Positions 34,452 to 44,124 of a stretch of DNA of 64,000 nt are shown in pieces. Position numbers and translations under genes: made by a program. The notes beneath the pieces were generated by a model that saw only the letters and a program-made list of their open reading frames with translations, did no database searches and had not been told where the DNA came from. This DNA is from Actinotalea solisilvae. Its GTDB lineage: Bacteria; Actinomycetota; Actinomycetes; Actinomycetales; Cellulomonadaceae. Numbering within the stretch: the first letter of the stretch is position 1; every line of letters starts with the position of its first letter. The DNA lies in NCBI RefSeq assembly GCF_016464425.1, contig NZ_JADDKQ010000001.1, positions 62,001 to 126,000 of the forward strand. The letters are read 5' to 3'.

Positions 34452-35804
34452 ATGCTGCGTCAGGATGTCTCCCGGACCGCTGTCCGGACCACGGTCGAGA
34501 GTGCCCGCGCCGGAACGTCGCCCCACCACCCGGCGCCGTCGGCGCCCGCGGCGGAGGTGGCGCCGTCGGCGCCCGTGCCGGAGGTGGTGCCGCCGCCCCG
34601 GCGGGCCGGCCCCCCGGCGGCGGGTGCGCCGAGCCCCGAGGCACCGGACGTCGCGCTCGCCCCGATGCCCGACGACGCGGACGACGTCGTCCGGCTCGTC
34701 TCCCCCGACGGGGTGCGCCTGCCGAGCCCCGAGCACGACCCGTGGGTCGCCGACGTCGGCGACGACGAGCTCGTCGCGCTCTACGAGGACATGGTCGTCG
34801 TCCGCCGCCTCGACCTCGAGGCGACCGCGCTCCAGCGCCAGGGCGAGCTCGGCCTGTGGCCACCGCTGCTCGGCCAGGAGGCCGCGCAGGTGGGTTCGGC
34901 GCGTGCCCTGCGCCGCGACGACTTCGTGTTCTCGAGCTACCGCGAGAACGGCGTCGCCTACTGCCGCGGCGTCGGGCTGACGGACCTCGTGCGCGTGTGG
35001 CGCGGCACGGCCGCGTCCGGCTGGGACCCGTGGTCCGTCGGCATGGCGACGCCAACCATCATCATCGGCGCGCAGACGCTGCACGCGACGGGGTACGCGC
35101 TCGGCTGCGTCAAGGACGGCGTCGACTCGGTCGCGGTCGCCTACTTCGGCGACGGCGCCACGAGCCAGGGCGACGTCAACGAGGCCATGGTGTTCGCCGC
35201 GACGTTCCACGCCCCGGTGATCTTCTTCTGCCAGAACAACCAGTGGGCCATCTCCGAGCCGGTCGGGCTCGTCGCCGTGCGCGCGCTCGCCGACCGCGCG
35301 CCCGGCTTCGGCATCCCCAGCGTCCGCGTCGACGGCAACGACGTCCTCGCCGTGACGGCCGTGATGCGCGCGGCGCTCGACCGGGCGCGCCGGGGCGAGG
35401 GCCCGACGTTCGTCGAGGCGGTCACCTACCGCCGCGGCCCGCACACGACGTCGGACGACCCGACCCGCTACGTCGACGCCGCGGTCGCCGAGCGCTGGGC
35501 GGCGAAGGACCCCGTCCTGCGCGTCGAGCGCCTGCTCGAGGCCCGCGGGCGGCTCACCGACGAGCTGACGACGGCGGTCACCGCGCGCGCCGACGCGGCG
35601 GCGGCCGAGATGCGGCGCGGCTGCCTCGGGCTCGAGGCGCCCCCTCCCCTGAGCGTCTTCGACCACGTCTACACCGCGCCGACGTCGTGGCTCGAGCGCC
35701 AGCGAAGCCAGTACGCGGCGTACCTCGCGATGTTCGACGAGGTCCACGCCGCCGACGACGCGCCGGACGCCGAGGCCGCCGAGCAGCACGGGGGCGCGGC
35801 ATGA
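34452..35804 (+). CDS. 2-oxoacid dehydrogenase E1 component, alpha subunit
   Basis: 450 residues. The thiamine-diphosphate motif runs from YFGDGATSQGD to CQNNQWAIS (GDG...NN). The YRENGVAYCRGV and PTIIIGAQTLHATGYALG blocks match branched-chain (BkdA) or pyruvate E1 alpha. The first ~70 residues are a disordered Ala/Pro-rich extension. The ATG at 34452 has GGAG six bases upstream; an ATG at 34440 is an alternative. The next gene overlaps by four bases. Neighbouring CoA-transferase and isovalerate-type genes favour a branched-chain role. Confidence 0.87.
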   Translation: MLRQDVSRTAVRTTVESARAGTSPHHPAPSAPAAEVAPSAPVPEVVPPPRRAGPPAAGAPSPEAPDVALAPMPDDADDVVRLVSPDGVRLPSPEHDPWVADVGDDELVALYEDMVVVRRLDLEATALQRQGELGLWPPLLGQEAAQVGSARALRRDDFVFSSYRENGVAYCRGVGLTDLVRVWRGTAASGWDPWSVGMATPTIIIGAQTLHATGYALGCVKDGVDSVAVAYFGDGATSQGDVNEAMVFAATFHAPVIFFCQNNQWAISEPVGLVAVRALADRAPGFGIPSVRVDGNDVLAVTAVMRAALDRARRGEGPTFVEAVTYRRGPHTTSDDPTRYVDAAVAERWAAKDPVLRVERLLEARGRLTDELTTAVTARADAAAAEMRRGCLGLEAPPPLSVFDHVYTAPTSWLERQRSQYAAYLAMFDEVHAADDAPDAEAAEQHGGAA

Positions 35805-36817
35805 CCGCCACGCTCACCCTCGCGGCCGCGCTCACGTCCGGCCTGCGGCACGCGCTCGCGGAGGACCCCAAGGTCCTCGTCATGGGCGAGGACGTCGGCC
35901 GCCTCGGCGGGGTCTTCCGCGTCACGGACGGCCTCCAGCGCGAGTTCGGTCCGGACCGCGTCATGGACACCCCGCTCGCCGAGGCGGGCATCGTCGGGAC
36001 CGCCGTCGGGCTCGCGTACCGCGGCTACCGGCCCGTCGTCGAGATCCAGTTCGACGGCTTCGTGTACCCCGCGTTCGACCAGCTCGTCACCCAGGTCGCC
36101 AAGCTGCACTACCGCACCGGCGGCGCGGTGCGGATGCCGATCACGGTGCGCATCCCGTACGGCGGCGGCATCGGGGCGGTCGAGCACCACTCCGAGTCGC
36201 CCGAGGCGTACTTCGCCCACACGGCCGGGCTGCGCGTGGTCACGTGCAGCGACCCGCAGGACGCCCACACCCTCCTCCGCCAGGCGATCGCGTGCGACGA
36301 CCCGGTGATCTTCTTCGAGCCCAAGCGCCGCTACTGGACCAAGGGCGAGGTCGACGACTCGGACGCCGCGCTCGCCGCGGCCCCCGCGATGGACACCGCA
36401 CGCGTCGTCGTCGAGGGCGACGACGTCACGGTCGTGACCTACGGGCCGCTCGTCGCGACCGCGCGCGAGGCCGCGCTCGCCGCGCGCGACGAGGGGATCG
36501 GGCTGGAGGTGGTCGACCTCCGGTCGCTCTCCCCGGTCGACCTCGCGACGGTCGAGGCCTCCGTGCGGCGCACGGGCCGGCTCGTGATCACGCACGAGGC
36601 GCAGCAGCACGCCGGCCTCGGCGCGGAGATCGCGGCGAGCATCACCGAGCGGTGCTTCTTCCATCTCGAGCAGGCTCCTGCGCGCGTCACGGGCTTCGAC
36701 GTGCCGTACCCGGCCGCGAAGCTCGAGGAGCACTTCCTGCCCGACGTCGACCGCATCCTCGACGCCGTCGACCGCGTGCTCGGCCGGCAGAACTCCCTCA
36801 CCGGCTGGAAGGGATGA
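35801..36817 (+). CDS. 2-oxoacid dehydrogenase E1 component, beta subunit
   Basis: 338 residues, standard length. Conserved blocks VLVMGEDVGRLGGVFRVT, DTPLAEAGIVGTAVGLAYRG, GAVEHHSESPEAYFAHTAGL and VVTYGPLVATAREAA identify the transketolase-like beta subunit. It forms the E1 tetramer with the alpha subunit and carries the glutamate that activates thiamine diphosphate. ATGA overlaps with both neighbours show translational coupling. Confidence 0.92.
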   Translation: MTATLTLAAALTSGLRHALAEDPKVLVMGEDVGRLGGVFRVTDGLQREFGPDRVMDTPLAEAGIVGTAVGLAYRGYRPVVEIQFDGFVYPAFDQLVTQVAKLHYRTGGAVRMPITVRIPYGGGIGAVEHHSESPEAYFAHTAGLRVVTCSDPQDAHTLLRQAIACDDPVIFFEPKRRYWTKGEVDDSDAALAAAPAMDTARVVVEGDDVTVVTYGPLVATAREAALAARDEGIGLEVVDLRSLSPVDLATVEASVRRTGRLVITHEAQQHAGLGAEIAASITERCFFHLEQAPARVTGFDVPYPAAKLEEHFLPDVDRILDAVDRVLGRQNSLTGWKG

Positions 36818-38316
36818 CCGTGACCGAGCGCGAGTTCGCCATGCCGGACCTCGGTGAGGGCCTCACCGAGGCCGACCTCGTCACGTGGGAGGTCGCCGTC
36901 GGCGACACCGTGACGCTCAACCAGGTGATCGCCGAGGTCGAGACCGCGAAGGCGCTCGTCCAGCTGCCGTCGCCGTTCGCGGGCGTCGTCACGCGCCTGT
37001 GCGTCGAGGAGGGCACCACGGTGCCGGTCGGGGCGCCGATCCTCGCCGTCGACGTCGCGTCCGACGTGCCGGCACCCGCGGCCGGACGCCGCGAGGACGC
37101 CGCCGTGCCCGTCCCCGAGCCCCCGCCCGCCACGCCGGCGCGGACGTCGGTCCTCGTCGGCTACGGCCCGCCCGTCGAGCGCGGCGCCCACCCGCGCCGC
37201 CGTGCCCGCGCCGCGAGCTGGACCGCGCGGCACGACGCCGGCCCCACGCCGGATCCCTCGTCGCACGCCTCGTCGCACGCCTCGGTGCACGCACCGTCGC
37301 GGCGGGCCGAGCGGCCCCGGACCTATCCGCCCGTGCGGCACCTCGCGCACGAGCTCGGTGTGGACCTCGAGCAGGTGACCGGGACGGGCGAGGACGGGCT
37401 CATCACCCGCGACGACGTGCTCGCCCACGCGCGGGGGGCCGCGGCCCTGACGGCACCGACGGCACCGACGGCCCCTGCCGCCCTGCGACCGTCGGCGGGT
37501 CCGGTGCCGTCGGCACCTCCCGTCCCCACGGCACCCGTCGCCGCATCGTCAGGGCCGTCGCGGCCGTCGGCCGCACCCTCGGAGGTCGCCCGGACCGGGC
37601 AGCCGCTCGCCGCGCAGCGCGAGGTGCGCACCCCGGTGACGGGCGTCCGCAAGCACACGGCCGCGGCGATGGTGGCCAGCGCGTTCACGGCGCCGCACGC
37701 CACGGAGTTCCTCACGGTCGACGTCACGCCGTCCGTCGAGCTGCTCGCCGACCTCGCCGAGGACCGCCGGTTCTCCGGGCACCGCGTGACCGTGCTCGCG
37801 CTCGTCTGCAAGGCGATGACCGTCGCGCTCCGGCGCCACCCGTCGCTCAACGCGCACTGGGACGAGGCGGCCGGCGAGATCGTCCGGTACGGGTACGTGG
37901 ACCTCGGCGTCGCCGCGGCGACGCCCCGCGGGCTCCTCGTCCCGGTCGTCCGCGACGCGGAGCGCCTCGACCTCGTCGGCCTCGCCGACGCGATCCGCGC
38001 CCTCGCCGTGGCCGCGCGCGCCGGCGAGACCCCACCCGCCGACCTCACCGGCGGGACGATCTCGGTGACGAACATCGGGGTCTTCGGCATCGACGCGGGC
38101 ACCCCGATCCTCGTCCCGGGGCAGGCCGCGATCCTCGCGACCGGTGCCGTGCGCCGGACGCCGTGGGAGCATCGCGGCGAGATCGCGCTGCGGAGCGTCA
38201 TGACGCTCAGCCTGTCCTTCGACCACCGGCTGGTGGACGGCGAGCAGGCGTCGCGCTTCCTCGCCGACGTCGGAGAGATCCTCGCCCGCCCCGCCATGCT
38301 CGTGACGATGGTCTGA
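36814..38316 (+). CDS. Dihydrolipoamide acyltransferase, E2 component
   Basis: 500 residues: a lipoyl domain at 5-80 with Lys46 in EVETAKALVQ as the lipoylation site; a Ser/His-containing linker; a peripheral-subunit-binding domain near 168-203 (YPPVRHLAHELGVDLEQVTG); an Ala/Pro-rich linker; and the catalytic domain from about 270. The catalytic SFDHRLVDG (His471, Asp475) is intact. Passes the acyl group from E1 to CoA. No E3 gene follows; the E3-like enzyme at 28158 or a distant lpd would have to serve. Confidence 0.92.
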   Translation: MTVTEREFAMPDLGEGLTEADLVTWEVAVGDTVTLNQVIAEVETAKALVQLPSPFAGVVTRLCVEEGTTVPVGAPILAVDVASDVPAPAAGRREDAAVPVPEPPPATPARTSVLVGYGPPVERGAHPRRRARAASWTARHDAGPTPDPSSHASSHASVHAPSRRAERPRTYPPVRHLAHELGVDLEQVTGTGEDGLITRDDVLAHARGAAALTAPTAPTAPAALRPSAGPVPSAPPVPTAPVAASSGPSRPSAAPSEVARTGQPLAAQREVRTPVTGVRKHTAAAMVASAFTAPHATEFLTVDVTPSVELLADLAEDRRFSGHRVTVLALVCKAMTVALRRHPSLNAHWDEAAGEIVRYGYVDLGVAAATPRGLLVPVVRDAERLDLVGLADAIRALAVAARAGETPPADLTGGTISVTNIGVFGIDAGTPILVPGQAAILATGAVRRTPWEHRGEIALRSVMTLSLSFDHRLVDGEQASRFLADVGEILARPAMLVTMV

Positions 38317-38379
38317 CCGGGGCGGCGTCGGCACCGACGGTCCGCGCCCGGTCCGCCCGACGTCCGAGAGGCCTCCCAG

Positions 38380-39650
38380 GTGCACGACCCGCTGGCGACC
38401 GGCGAGGACGCTCGCGACCGCCTGCGCGCCGCGGTCCAACGGCGCACGCTGCAGGTCGTCGTCGCGACGCAGGTCCTGGGCGGGGCCGGCCTCGCGGCCG
38501 GCGTCACGGTGGGTGCCCTGCTCGCCAAGGACATGCTCGGCGGGGACGCCTACGCCGGTCTGCCCGCGGCCGTCCTCACGCTCGGCTCCGCGCTGACCGC
38601 CCTCGTCGTCGGACGCGTGAGCCAGCGCCACGGCCGTCGGTACGGCCTCGGCGGCGGCTTCCTCGTGGGCGGCGCCGGCGCCGTCGGGGTCGTCGTGGCG
38701 GCGCGCGCGGACTCCGCGCTCCTGCTGTTCGCCGCGCTGCTCGCGTACGGAGCCGGCACGGCGACCAACCTGCAGGCGCGCTACGCGGGCACCGACCTCG
38801 CGGTGCCGAGCCGACGGGGCCGCGCCGCGAGCATCGCGATGGTGTCGACGACGCTCGGCGCCGTCGTCGGCCCGAACCTCGTCGACCCCATGAGCCGGGT
38901 CGCGACGGCGTGGGGCGCACCCGCGCTCGCGGGACCGTTCATCCTCGCCGCCGCCGCGTACCTCGCCGCGGGGACGACGCTCTCGGTGCTCCTGCACCCG
39001 GACCCGCTGCTCCTCGCCGAGCGACTCCGGCTCGCCGCCCCGGACGACTCCGGGGCTCCGGCGGGCACGCCGCGACGCCCGACGGCGCGCGTCGCGGGCC
39101 TGCCGCGCGGGGTCCTCGCCGGAGGCGTCGTCATGGTGGTCGCGCAGGTCGTGATGACCGCGATCATGACGATGACGCCGGTCCACATGCGCGACCACGA
39201 CCACTCGCTCGGCGCGGTGGGCATGGTCATCGGCGTGCACATCGCCGCGATGTACCTGCCGTCGCTGGTCACGGTGCGCTCGTCGACCGGGTCGGACGGG
39301 TCCCGGTGGCCGTGGCGTCCGGCGTCGTGCTCCTGGCGTCCGGGCTGGCCGGCGCGGTGCTCGGCACGTCCGTCGCCGCGTCCCTCGTGACCCTCGCCCT
39401 GCTCGGGCTCGGGTGGAACCTCGGGATCATCGCGGGCACGGCGATGGTGGTCGACGCGACGCCGCCCGGGACGCGCGCGCGGGTCCAGGGCGACGTCGAC
39501 GTGTCGATCGCGCTCGCGGGCGCCGGGGCGGGCGCGCTGTCCGGCGTCGTCGTGGCGGCGAGCAGCTACACGGTCCTCACGCTCGCGGGGGCCGCGCTCG
39601 CGCTCGCGCTGCTGCCGGCCCTCGCCCGGCGTGCCGACCGCACGGCATGA
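38380..39650 (+). pseudogene. MFS transporter, frameshifted
   Basis: Residues 1-~297 (MHDPLATGEDARDRL to MYLPSLVT) read in one frame. The rest (ALVDRVGRVPVAVASGVVLL to RRADRTA) reads in another. The two join into one ordinary 12-helix MFS protein of about 423 residues if one base is added near 39271-39275. Motif A-like loop VSQRHGRRYG and the expected second-half loop LVDRVGRVP are present. A GTG start with GAGAGG upstream. Either a recent inactivating deletion or a sequencing error; nothing else in the gene looks decayed. Confidence 0.8.
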
Positions 39651-39659
39651 CGACCGGTC

Positions 39660-40397
39660 TCAGCTGCCCTGGCCCATGCTCCACATCGCCCAGTGCTGCG
39701 TCCGCATCGCGCGCGGCTGCTGCAGCGTGGTGACCACCGCGTGGGCGACCATCTCCGGGCGCAGGTACTCGGCGAGCGCCGGATCGCCCTCCGTGCGGCC
39801 GCGGCCGAGCGCGAACTCGGTCTCGACGCCGGCCGGGTTGATCGTCGTCACGCGGATGCCCTTCTCCCGCAGCTCGCGGTCGATCGAACCCGCGAAGCCC
39901 TGCTGGGCGAACTTCGTTCCGGCGTAGACCGCCTCGTCGGCGCCGCCGCGGAAGCTGGCCACCGACGCGACGATGACGACGTCCCCGGCGCCGGCCTCGA
40001 GCATCGGCGGGAGCGCGGCGCGCACGGTGAAGACGGTCCCCGTGAAGTTCGTGTCGATCATGGTGCGGACGTCCTCGTCGCTGCCGTCGAGGACCGACCC
40101 GTAGGAGCCGATGCCCGTGTTGGCGACCACCGAGTCCAGCCGGCCCCAGGTGTCCAGCGCGGCCTGCACGAGCCGTGCGTTGTCGGCGGGCTCGCGCACG
40201 TCCATCGGCACCGGGACGACGCGGTCGGTCCCCAGCTCCTCGGCCAGCGCGGTGAGGCGCTCGAGCCGTCGCGCACCGGCGACCACGTTCGCGCCCGCCG
40301 CGACCAGGGCCTCCACGGTGGCACGGCCGATGCCGGCGGAGGCGCCGGTGACGGCGACGACGGTCCCGGACAGGTCACGAGGCTGCATGAGTGGCAT
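39660..40397 (-). CDS. SDR family oxidoreductase
   Basis: 245 residues. Cofactor motif TGASAGIG, NTGIG, the catalytic serine in VASVAS and YAGTK (Tyr-x3-Lys). The arginine-rich GARRLERL after beta-2 suggests NADP(H). The C-terminal QHWAMWSMGQG is a recurrent ending in one actinobacterial SDR group. The substrate is unknown. I start it at the ATG giving MPLMQPRDL; a GTG at 40433 is an in-frame alternative. Confidence 0.85.
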   Translation of the reverse strand: MPLMQPRDLSGTVVAVTGASAGIGRATVEALVAAGANVVAGARRLERLTALAEELGTDRVVPVPMDVREPADNARLVQAALDTWGRLDSVVANTGIGSYGSVLDGSDEDVRTMIDTNFTGTVFTVRAALPPMLEAGAGDVVIVASVASFRGGADEAVYAGTKFAQQGFAGSIDRELREKGIRVTTINPAGVETEFALGRGRTEGDPALAEYLRPEMVAHAVVTTLQQPRAMRTQHWAMWSMGQGS

Positions 40398-40498
40398 GCC
40401 CGCGACGGTAGTCACCGCGGCGACGTCGCGCACGGGCGGCGCGCGGTGACCCCCGCGACGCCGGCCACGCCGGGCACCTCGGGGGCTAGGGTCGGTCC

Positions 40499-41644
40499 AT
40501 GGTCGACGGCGACCGGGAGCCAGGCCGCAGGCCGCGGTCCAGGGCGCGCGCGCCCCGGCTCGAGCGCGCCGTCGCGGACCTCTACGCCGACCTCCGTCTC
40601 ACGCCGACGCTGCACACGCTGCTCGCGGAGAGCCGCCGCCTCGTCGACGCGCCCGCGGGCAGCATCTCCGTCGTCGACCGCGAGTCGTCGACCTACCGCA
40701 AGCTCGCGGAGCGGGGCATCGCGTGCCGCCTCGGGCAGAGCTTCCCGCTCGACGAGGGCGCGACGGGCCAGGCCGTCGCGCGGCGGCGTCCGGTGGTCAT
40801 CGACGACTACGCGTCGGTGAGCGGGGGTCACCTGCCGCCGGACCACCCGGCGAGCCACGGCGCGGCCCTCGCCGTGCCGATCTGGTGGCGCGGCGACGTC
40901 ATCGGGGTGAACGTCGCGTTCGCGGGTCGCCGCCGGCGCTTCACGCCCGACGACGTCGACGCGCTCGAGGTCCTCACGCAGAGCGCCGCGGGCGCGATCG
41001 TCACGGCGGGCCGCGGCGAGCCGTCGCTGGCACGGGTGCTGCGCGACCACGCGCGCACCGACGGCGACCCGCCCGGCGGCCGGCGCGTCGTCACCGAGGT
41101 CGGCGACGTGCGCCCGGTCTCGCGTGCGGTCGCCGACGCCGCCGTCGGGCTCGTGGCCGAGGTCGACCGCGCGGTCCGCCGGGGTGGGACGGCGCCGCGG
41201 CTCCACGTCGCGCTCGTGCACCGTCCCGACACGCTGCGCCTGCTCGTCCAGCAGGAGGCGGAGCCCGGCAGGGACCGGGACGGCTCACCCGGGACGGCGT
41301 CGCGCGCCTGGCACGAGCTGCGCGCGGCCCTCGACGGGGCCGCCGACGTGGCGGAGATCCCCGGGTGGGGCACGCTCCTGCGCGCCGACATCCCCTACGC
41401 GTCCGCCGCGGCGGAGCGGCCCGCCCGGGCGGGCACGGCCGCCTCGGGGCTCACGCCGCGCGAGGCCGAGGTGCTCGGCTGGCTCGCGCACGGGCTCGGC
41501 GACCGGGAGATCGCCGAGCGCCTCGTCGTGTCCCGGCGGACGGTCGAGAAGCACGTCGGCGCCGTGCTCCGCAAGACGGGCACGTCCTCGCGCACGGCCG
41601 CCGTCGTGCACGCGCTCGACCACGGCTGGCTCCCGCGCGCCTGA
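40499..41644 (+). CDS. GAF-domain LuxR-type transcriptional regulator
   Basis: 381 residues. A GAF-like sensor domain at about 20-170 (SISVVDRESSTYRKLAERGI, FPLDEGATGQAVARRRPVVIDDY, AVPIWWRGDVIGVNVAF). A middle region with no clear fold follows, then a LuxR/NarL HTH at the C-terminus (LTPREAEVLGWLAHGLGDREIAERLVVSRRTVEKHV). It may control the aldolase-DhaLK operon, which begins 163 bases downstream behind a dyad. The ATG lies six bases after TAGGGT with no SD, suggesting a leaderless message. Confidence 0.87.
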   Translation: MVDGDREPGRRPRSRARAPRLERAVADLYADLRLTPTLHTLLAESRRLVDAPAGSISVVDRESSTYRKLAERGIACRLGQSFPLDEGATGQAVARRRPVVIDDYASVSGGHLPPDHPASHGAALAVPIWWRGDVIGVNVAFAGRRRRFTPDDVDALEVLTQSAAGAIVTAGRGEPSLARVLRDHARTDGDPPGGRRVVTEVGDVRPVSRAVADAAVGLVAEVDRAVRRGGTAPRLHVALVHRPDTLRLLVQQEAEPGRDRDGSPGTASRAWHELRAALDGAADVAEIPGWGTLLRADIPYASAAAERPARAGTAASGLTPREAEVLGWLAHGLGDREIAERLVVSRRTVEKHVGAVLRKTGTSSRTAAVVHALDHGWLPRA

Positions 41645-41703
41645 GCGGCTCGGCCCGAACCGGGCCGGGCGCCCGACGGTGCGGGGTGACGGACCGGCAC
41701 GAG

Positions 41704-41748
41704 ATGGGTGATCTCACCCATGCCCGCCGACGGCGCCCGGGCTTGACT
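41704..41748 (+). promoter_or_regulatory. Operator dyad and -35 before the aldolase-Dha operon
   Basis: ATGGGTGATCTCACCCAT (41704-41721) is an 18-bp perfect palindrome. TTGACT (41743-41748) follows 21 bases later as a candidate -35. A dyad upstream of the -35 is where an activator would bind; the GAF-LuxR protein encoded just upstream is the obvious candidate. Confidence 0.5.
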
Positions 41749-41807
41749 GGCAGCGCCGGTCCGGGGGCGCGCGTCCCCGTCGGTCACCGCCGACCGGAGG
41801 AGGGATC

Positions 41808-42668
41808 GTGCCCGTCGTCCCGACCAAGGAGATCCTCGACCGCGCCCTCGAGGGCCGCTACGGGGTCGGCGCGTTCAACGTCGTCGACGACCTGAGCACC
41901 GAGGCCGTGCTCGCGGTCGCGGCCGAGGAGAACGCGCCGGTCATCCTGCAGACCTCGGTCAAGACGGTGCGCCAGTACGGGCGGGACCGGCTGTTCGCGA
42001 TCGTCATGGCGTTCATGCGGGACGCGCCCGTGCCCGTCTCGCTGCACCTCGACCACTGCCCGGACCGCGAGGTGATCACCTCGTGCCTCGAGGGCGGGTG
42101 GAGCTCGGTCCTCTTCGACGCGCACGAGCTCGACGTCGCGGAGAACCTGCGCCAGACCACCGAGGTGGTCGCCGAGGCCCGCCGCCACGGCGCGCACGTC
42201 GAGGGCGAGATCGAGGGCATCCAGGGCGTCGAGGACGGCATCGGCTCGGACGCGGCGCCCACCGTGCAGACGCTCGAGGTCGCGGTCGACTTCATCACCC
42301 GGACCGGCGTCGACTGCTTCGCGCCCGCGATCGGCAACGCCCACGGCCAGTACAAGGCCGCCCCGACGCTGGACCACCAGCGCGTGAGCGACCTCGTCGC
42401 GGCGACCGGCATCCCCATGGCCCTCCACGGCGGCACCGGCCTGTCGGCCGAGCAGTTCCAGGACCTCGTCGCGCGCGGCTGCGCCAAGGTCAACATCTCG
42501 ACCGGCCTCAAGGAGGCCTACATGCGCTCGGCGCTCGAGTTCCTCCGTGGTGCCGAGGCGAAGGGCTCGTGGGACCCGCCGTCGCTCTTCCGGCACCAGC
42601 GCGCAGCGGTGATGGAGATGGCCCGCGAGCACATCCGGCTGTTCGGCAGCGCGGGGCGTGCCTGGTGA
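41808..42668 (+). CDS. Class II fructose-/ketose-bisphosphate aldolase family protein
   Basis: 286 residues. Zinc-site and catalytic blocks are visible: LHLDHC (Asp/His), [23 protein letters not shown] and ALHGGTGLS. Cleaves or condenses a phosphorylated ketose with dihydroxyacetone phosphate. The sequence is nearer the GatY/KbaY-like branch than housekeeping FbaA. The GTG start has GGAGGAGGG upstream. First gene of a tightly coupled operon with a HAD phosphatase and a DhaL/DhaK kinase, so it probably belongs to a specialised sugar pathway. Confidence 0.87.
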   Translation: MPVVPTKEILDRALEGRYGVGAFNVVDDLSTEAVLAVAAEENAPVILQTSVKTVRQYGRDRLFAIVMAFMRDAPVPVSLHLDHCPDREVITSCLEGGWSSVLFDAHELDVAENLRQTTEVVAEARRHGAHVEGEIEGIQGVEDGIGSDAAPTVQTLEVAVDFITRTGVDCFAPAIGNAHGQYKAAPTLDHQRVSDLVAATGIPMALHGGTGLSAEQFQDLVARGCAKVNISTGLKEAYMRSALEFLRGAEAKGSWDPPSLFRHQRAAVMEMAREHIRLFGSAGRAW

Positions 42669-43483
42669 CCGCGCTGGTCCTCGACTGCGACGGCGTCCTC
42701 GCGGACACCGAGCGCTACGGCCACCTCCCCGCGTTCAACGCGACGTTCGAGGCGCACGGGGTGCCCGTGCGCTGGAGCGAGGAGGACTACGGCGAGAAGC
42801 TGCGCATCGGCGGTGGCAAGGAGCGCATGGCGAGCCTGTTCGACGACGCCGAGCTCGTGCGGACGGCCGGTCTGCCGACGGCGCCCGACGAGCGCACCGC
42901 GCTCCTCGCGACGTGGCACCGCGACAAGACGGCGCGGTTCACCCAGCTCGTCGCGGACGGCGCGATCCCCGCGCGGCCGGGCGTGCGCCGCGTCGTGCAC
43001 GAGGCGCTCGACGCCGGCTGGACGGTCGCCGTCGCGTCGACGTCGGCCGAGGCGTCCGTGCGGGCCGTGCTCGAGCACGCGGTCGGCACCGAGGCCGCCG
43101 CGCGCGTCCCGGTGTTCGCCGGCGACGTCGTGCCCGCGAAGAAGCCCGACCCCGCCATCTACCTGCTCACGGTCGAGCGGCTCGGGCTCGACCCGGCCGA
43201 CACCCTCGTCGTCGAGGACTCGCGCAACGGCCTCCTCGCCGCGACGCGCGCGGGGCTGCGCTGCGTCGTGACGGTCAACGGCTACACCCAGGACGAGGCG
43301 TTCGACGAGGCCGTCCTGGTCGTCTCCGAGCTCGGCGACCCCGGCCGGCCACCGGTGAGGGTGCTGGCCAACCGGGGCGCCGCCCGCCCGGGCGCCCACC
43401 TCACGCTCGACGACCTCCGCGCGTGCCTCGACGCACCCGCGGCCGCCGACCCGTCCCCCGACCCCGCAGGAGGTCCCGCATGA
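42665..43483 (+). CDS. HAD-IA hydrolase (CbbY-like sugar phosphatase)
   Basis: 272 residues. Motif [12 protein letters not shown] (nucleophile Asp and acid Asp), motif II VASTS, motif III lysine in AKKPDPAIY, motif [13 protein letters not shown]. The cap-domain block [12 protein letters not shown] is the CbbY/beta-phosphoglucomutase type. Probably dephosphorylates a sugar phosphate in the same pathway as the aldolase. GTGA overlap with the preceding gene. Confidence 0.87.
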   Translation: MTALVLDCDGVLADTERYGHLPAFNATFEAHGVPVRWSEEDYGEKLRIGGGKERMASLFDDAELVRTAGLPTAPDERTALLATWHRDKTARFTQLVADGAIPARPGVRRVVHEALDAGWTVAVASTSAEASVRAVLEHAVGTEAAARVPVFAGDVVPAKKPDPAIYLLTVERLGLDPADTLVVEDSRNGLLAATRAGLRCVVTVNGYTQDEAFDEAVLVVSELGDPGRPPVRVLANRGAARPGAHLTLDDLRACLDAPAAADPSPDPAGGPA

Positions 43484-44124
43484 ACGCCGGCACTCCCCCG
43501 GTCGAGCGCGTCGTGCGCAGCATCGCGCAGACGGCCCTCGACAACGAGACCTACTTCGGCGAGCTCGACGCGGTCGTCGGCGACGGCGACTTCGGCTACT
43601 CGCTGGCCCGCGGGTTCGAGAAGGTCGTCGAGGGGTGGGACGACATCGACCGCACCGACCCGGGGACGTTCCTCAAGAAGGTCGGCATGATCATCGCCTC
43701 GCGGGTCGGCGGCACGTCGGGCCCGCTGTGGGGCACGGCGTTCCTCCGCGCGGGCGCGACGGCGGGTGCGTCCCCCGAGCTCACGGGCGAGCAGGTCGTG
43801 GCGATGCTCCGGGCGGCCGCCGAGGGCATCAAGGCGCGCGGCCAGTCCGACGTCGGCGACAAGACGCTGCTCGACGCGCTCGTGCCCTTCACGGACACCC
43901 TCGAGCGCGAGCTCGCGTCCGGCGCGGATGGCGCCGCGGCCCTGGCGTCCGCGACGCGGACCGCGCGCGAGGCCGCCGAGGCGACGAGCGAGATGGTCGC
44001 CCACAAGGGACGCGCCTCGTACACCGGAGAACGCAGCAGGGGGTCCGTCGACGCCGGCGCCATGGCGCTGGCGGTCATCGCAGAACGCCTCACCCAGTCC
44101 TGGACCACCGAGGGAGCGTCATGA
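43480..44124 (+). CDS. dhaL: Dihydroxyacetone kinase, DhaL (nucleotide-binding) subunit
   Basis: 214 residues. DhaL blocks LDAVVGDGDFGYSLARGF (Asp/His-type Mg-ADP ligands), GTSGPLWGTAFLRAG, RGQSDVGDKTLLDAL and HKGRASYTGERSRGSVDAGAM are present. In PTS systems DhaL carries bound ADP that DhaM recharges; here no dhaM is nearby, so it may take phosphate straight from ATP. ATGA overlaps on both sides couple it to the HAD and dhaK genes. Confidence 0.9.
   Translation: MNAGTPPVERVVRSIAQTALDNETYFGELDAVVGDGDFGYSLARGFEKVVEGWDDIDRTDPGTFLKKVGMIIASRVGGTSGPLWGTAFLRAGATAGASPELTGEQVVAMLRAAAEGIKARGQSDVGDKTLLDALVPFTDTLERELASGADGAAALASATRTAREAAEATSEMVAHKGRASYTGERSRGSVDAGAMALAVIAERLTQSWTTEGAS

Noticed and set aside
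38380..39650. Programmed ribosomal frameshifting in the MFS gene
   Set aside because: No slippery heptamer or downstream structure is apparent at the break, and both halves are needed for one ordinary transporter.
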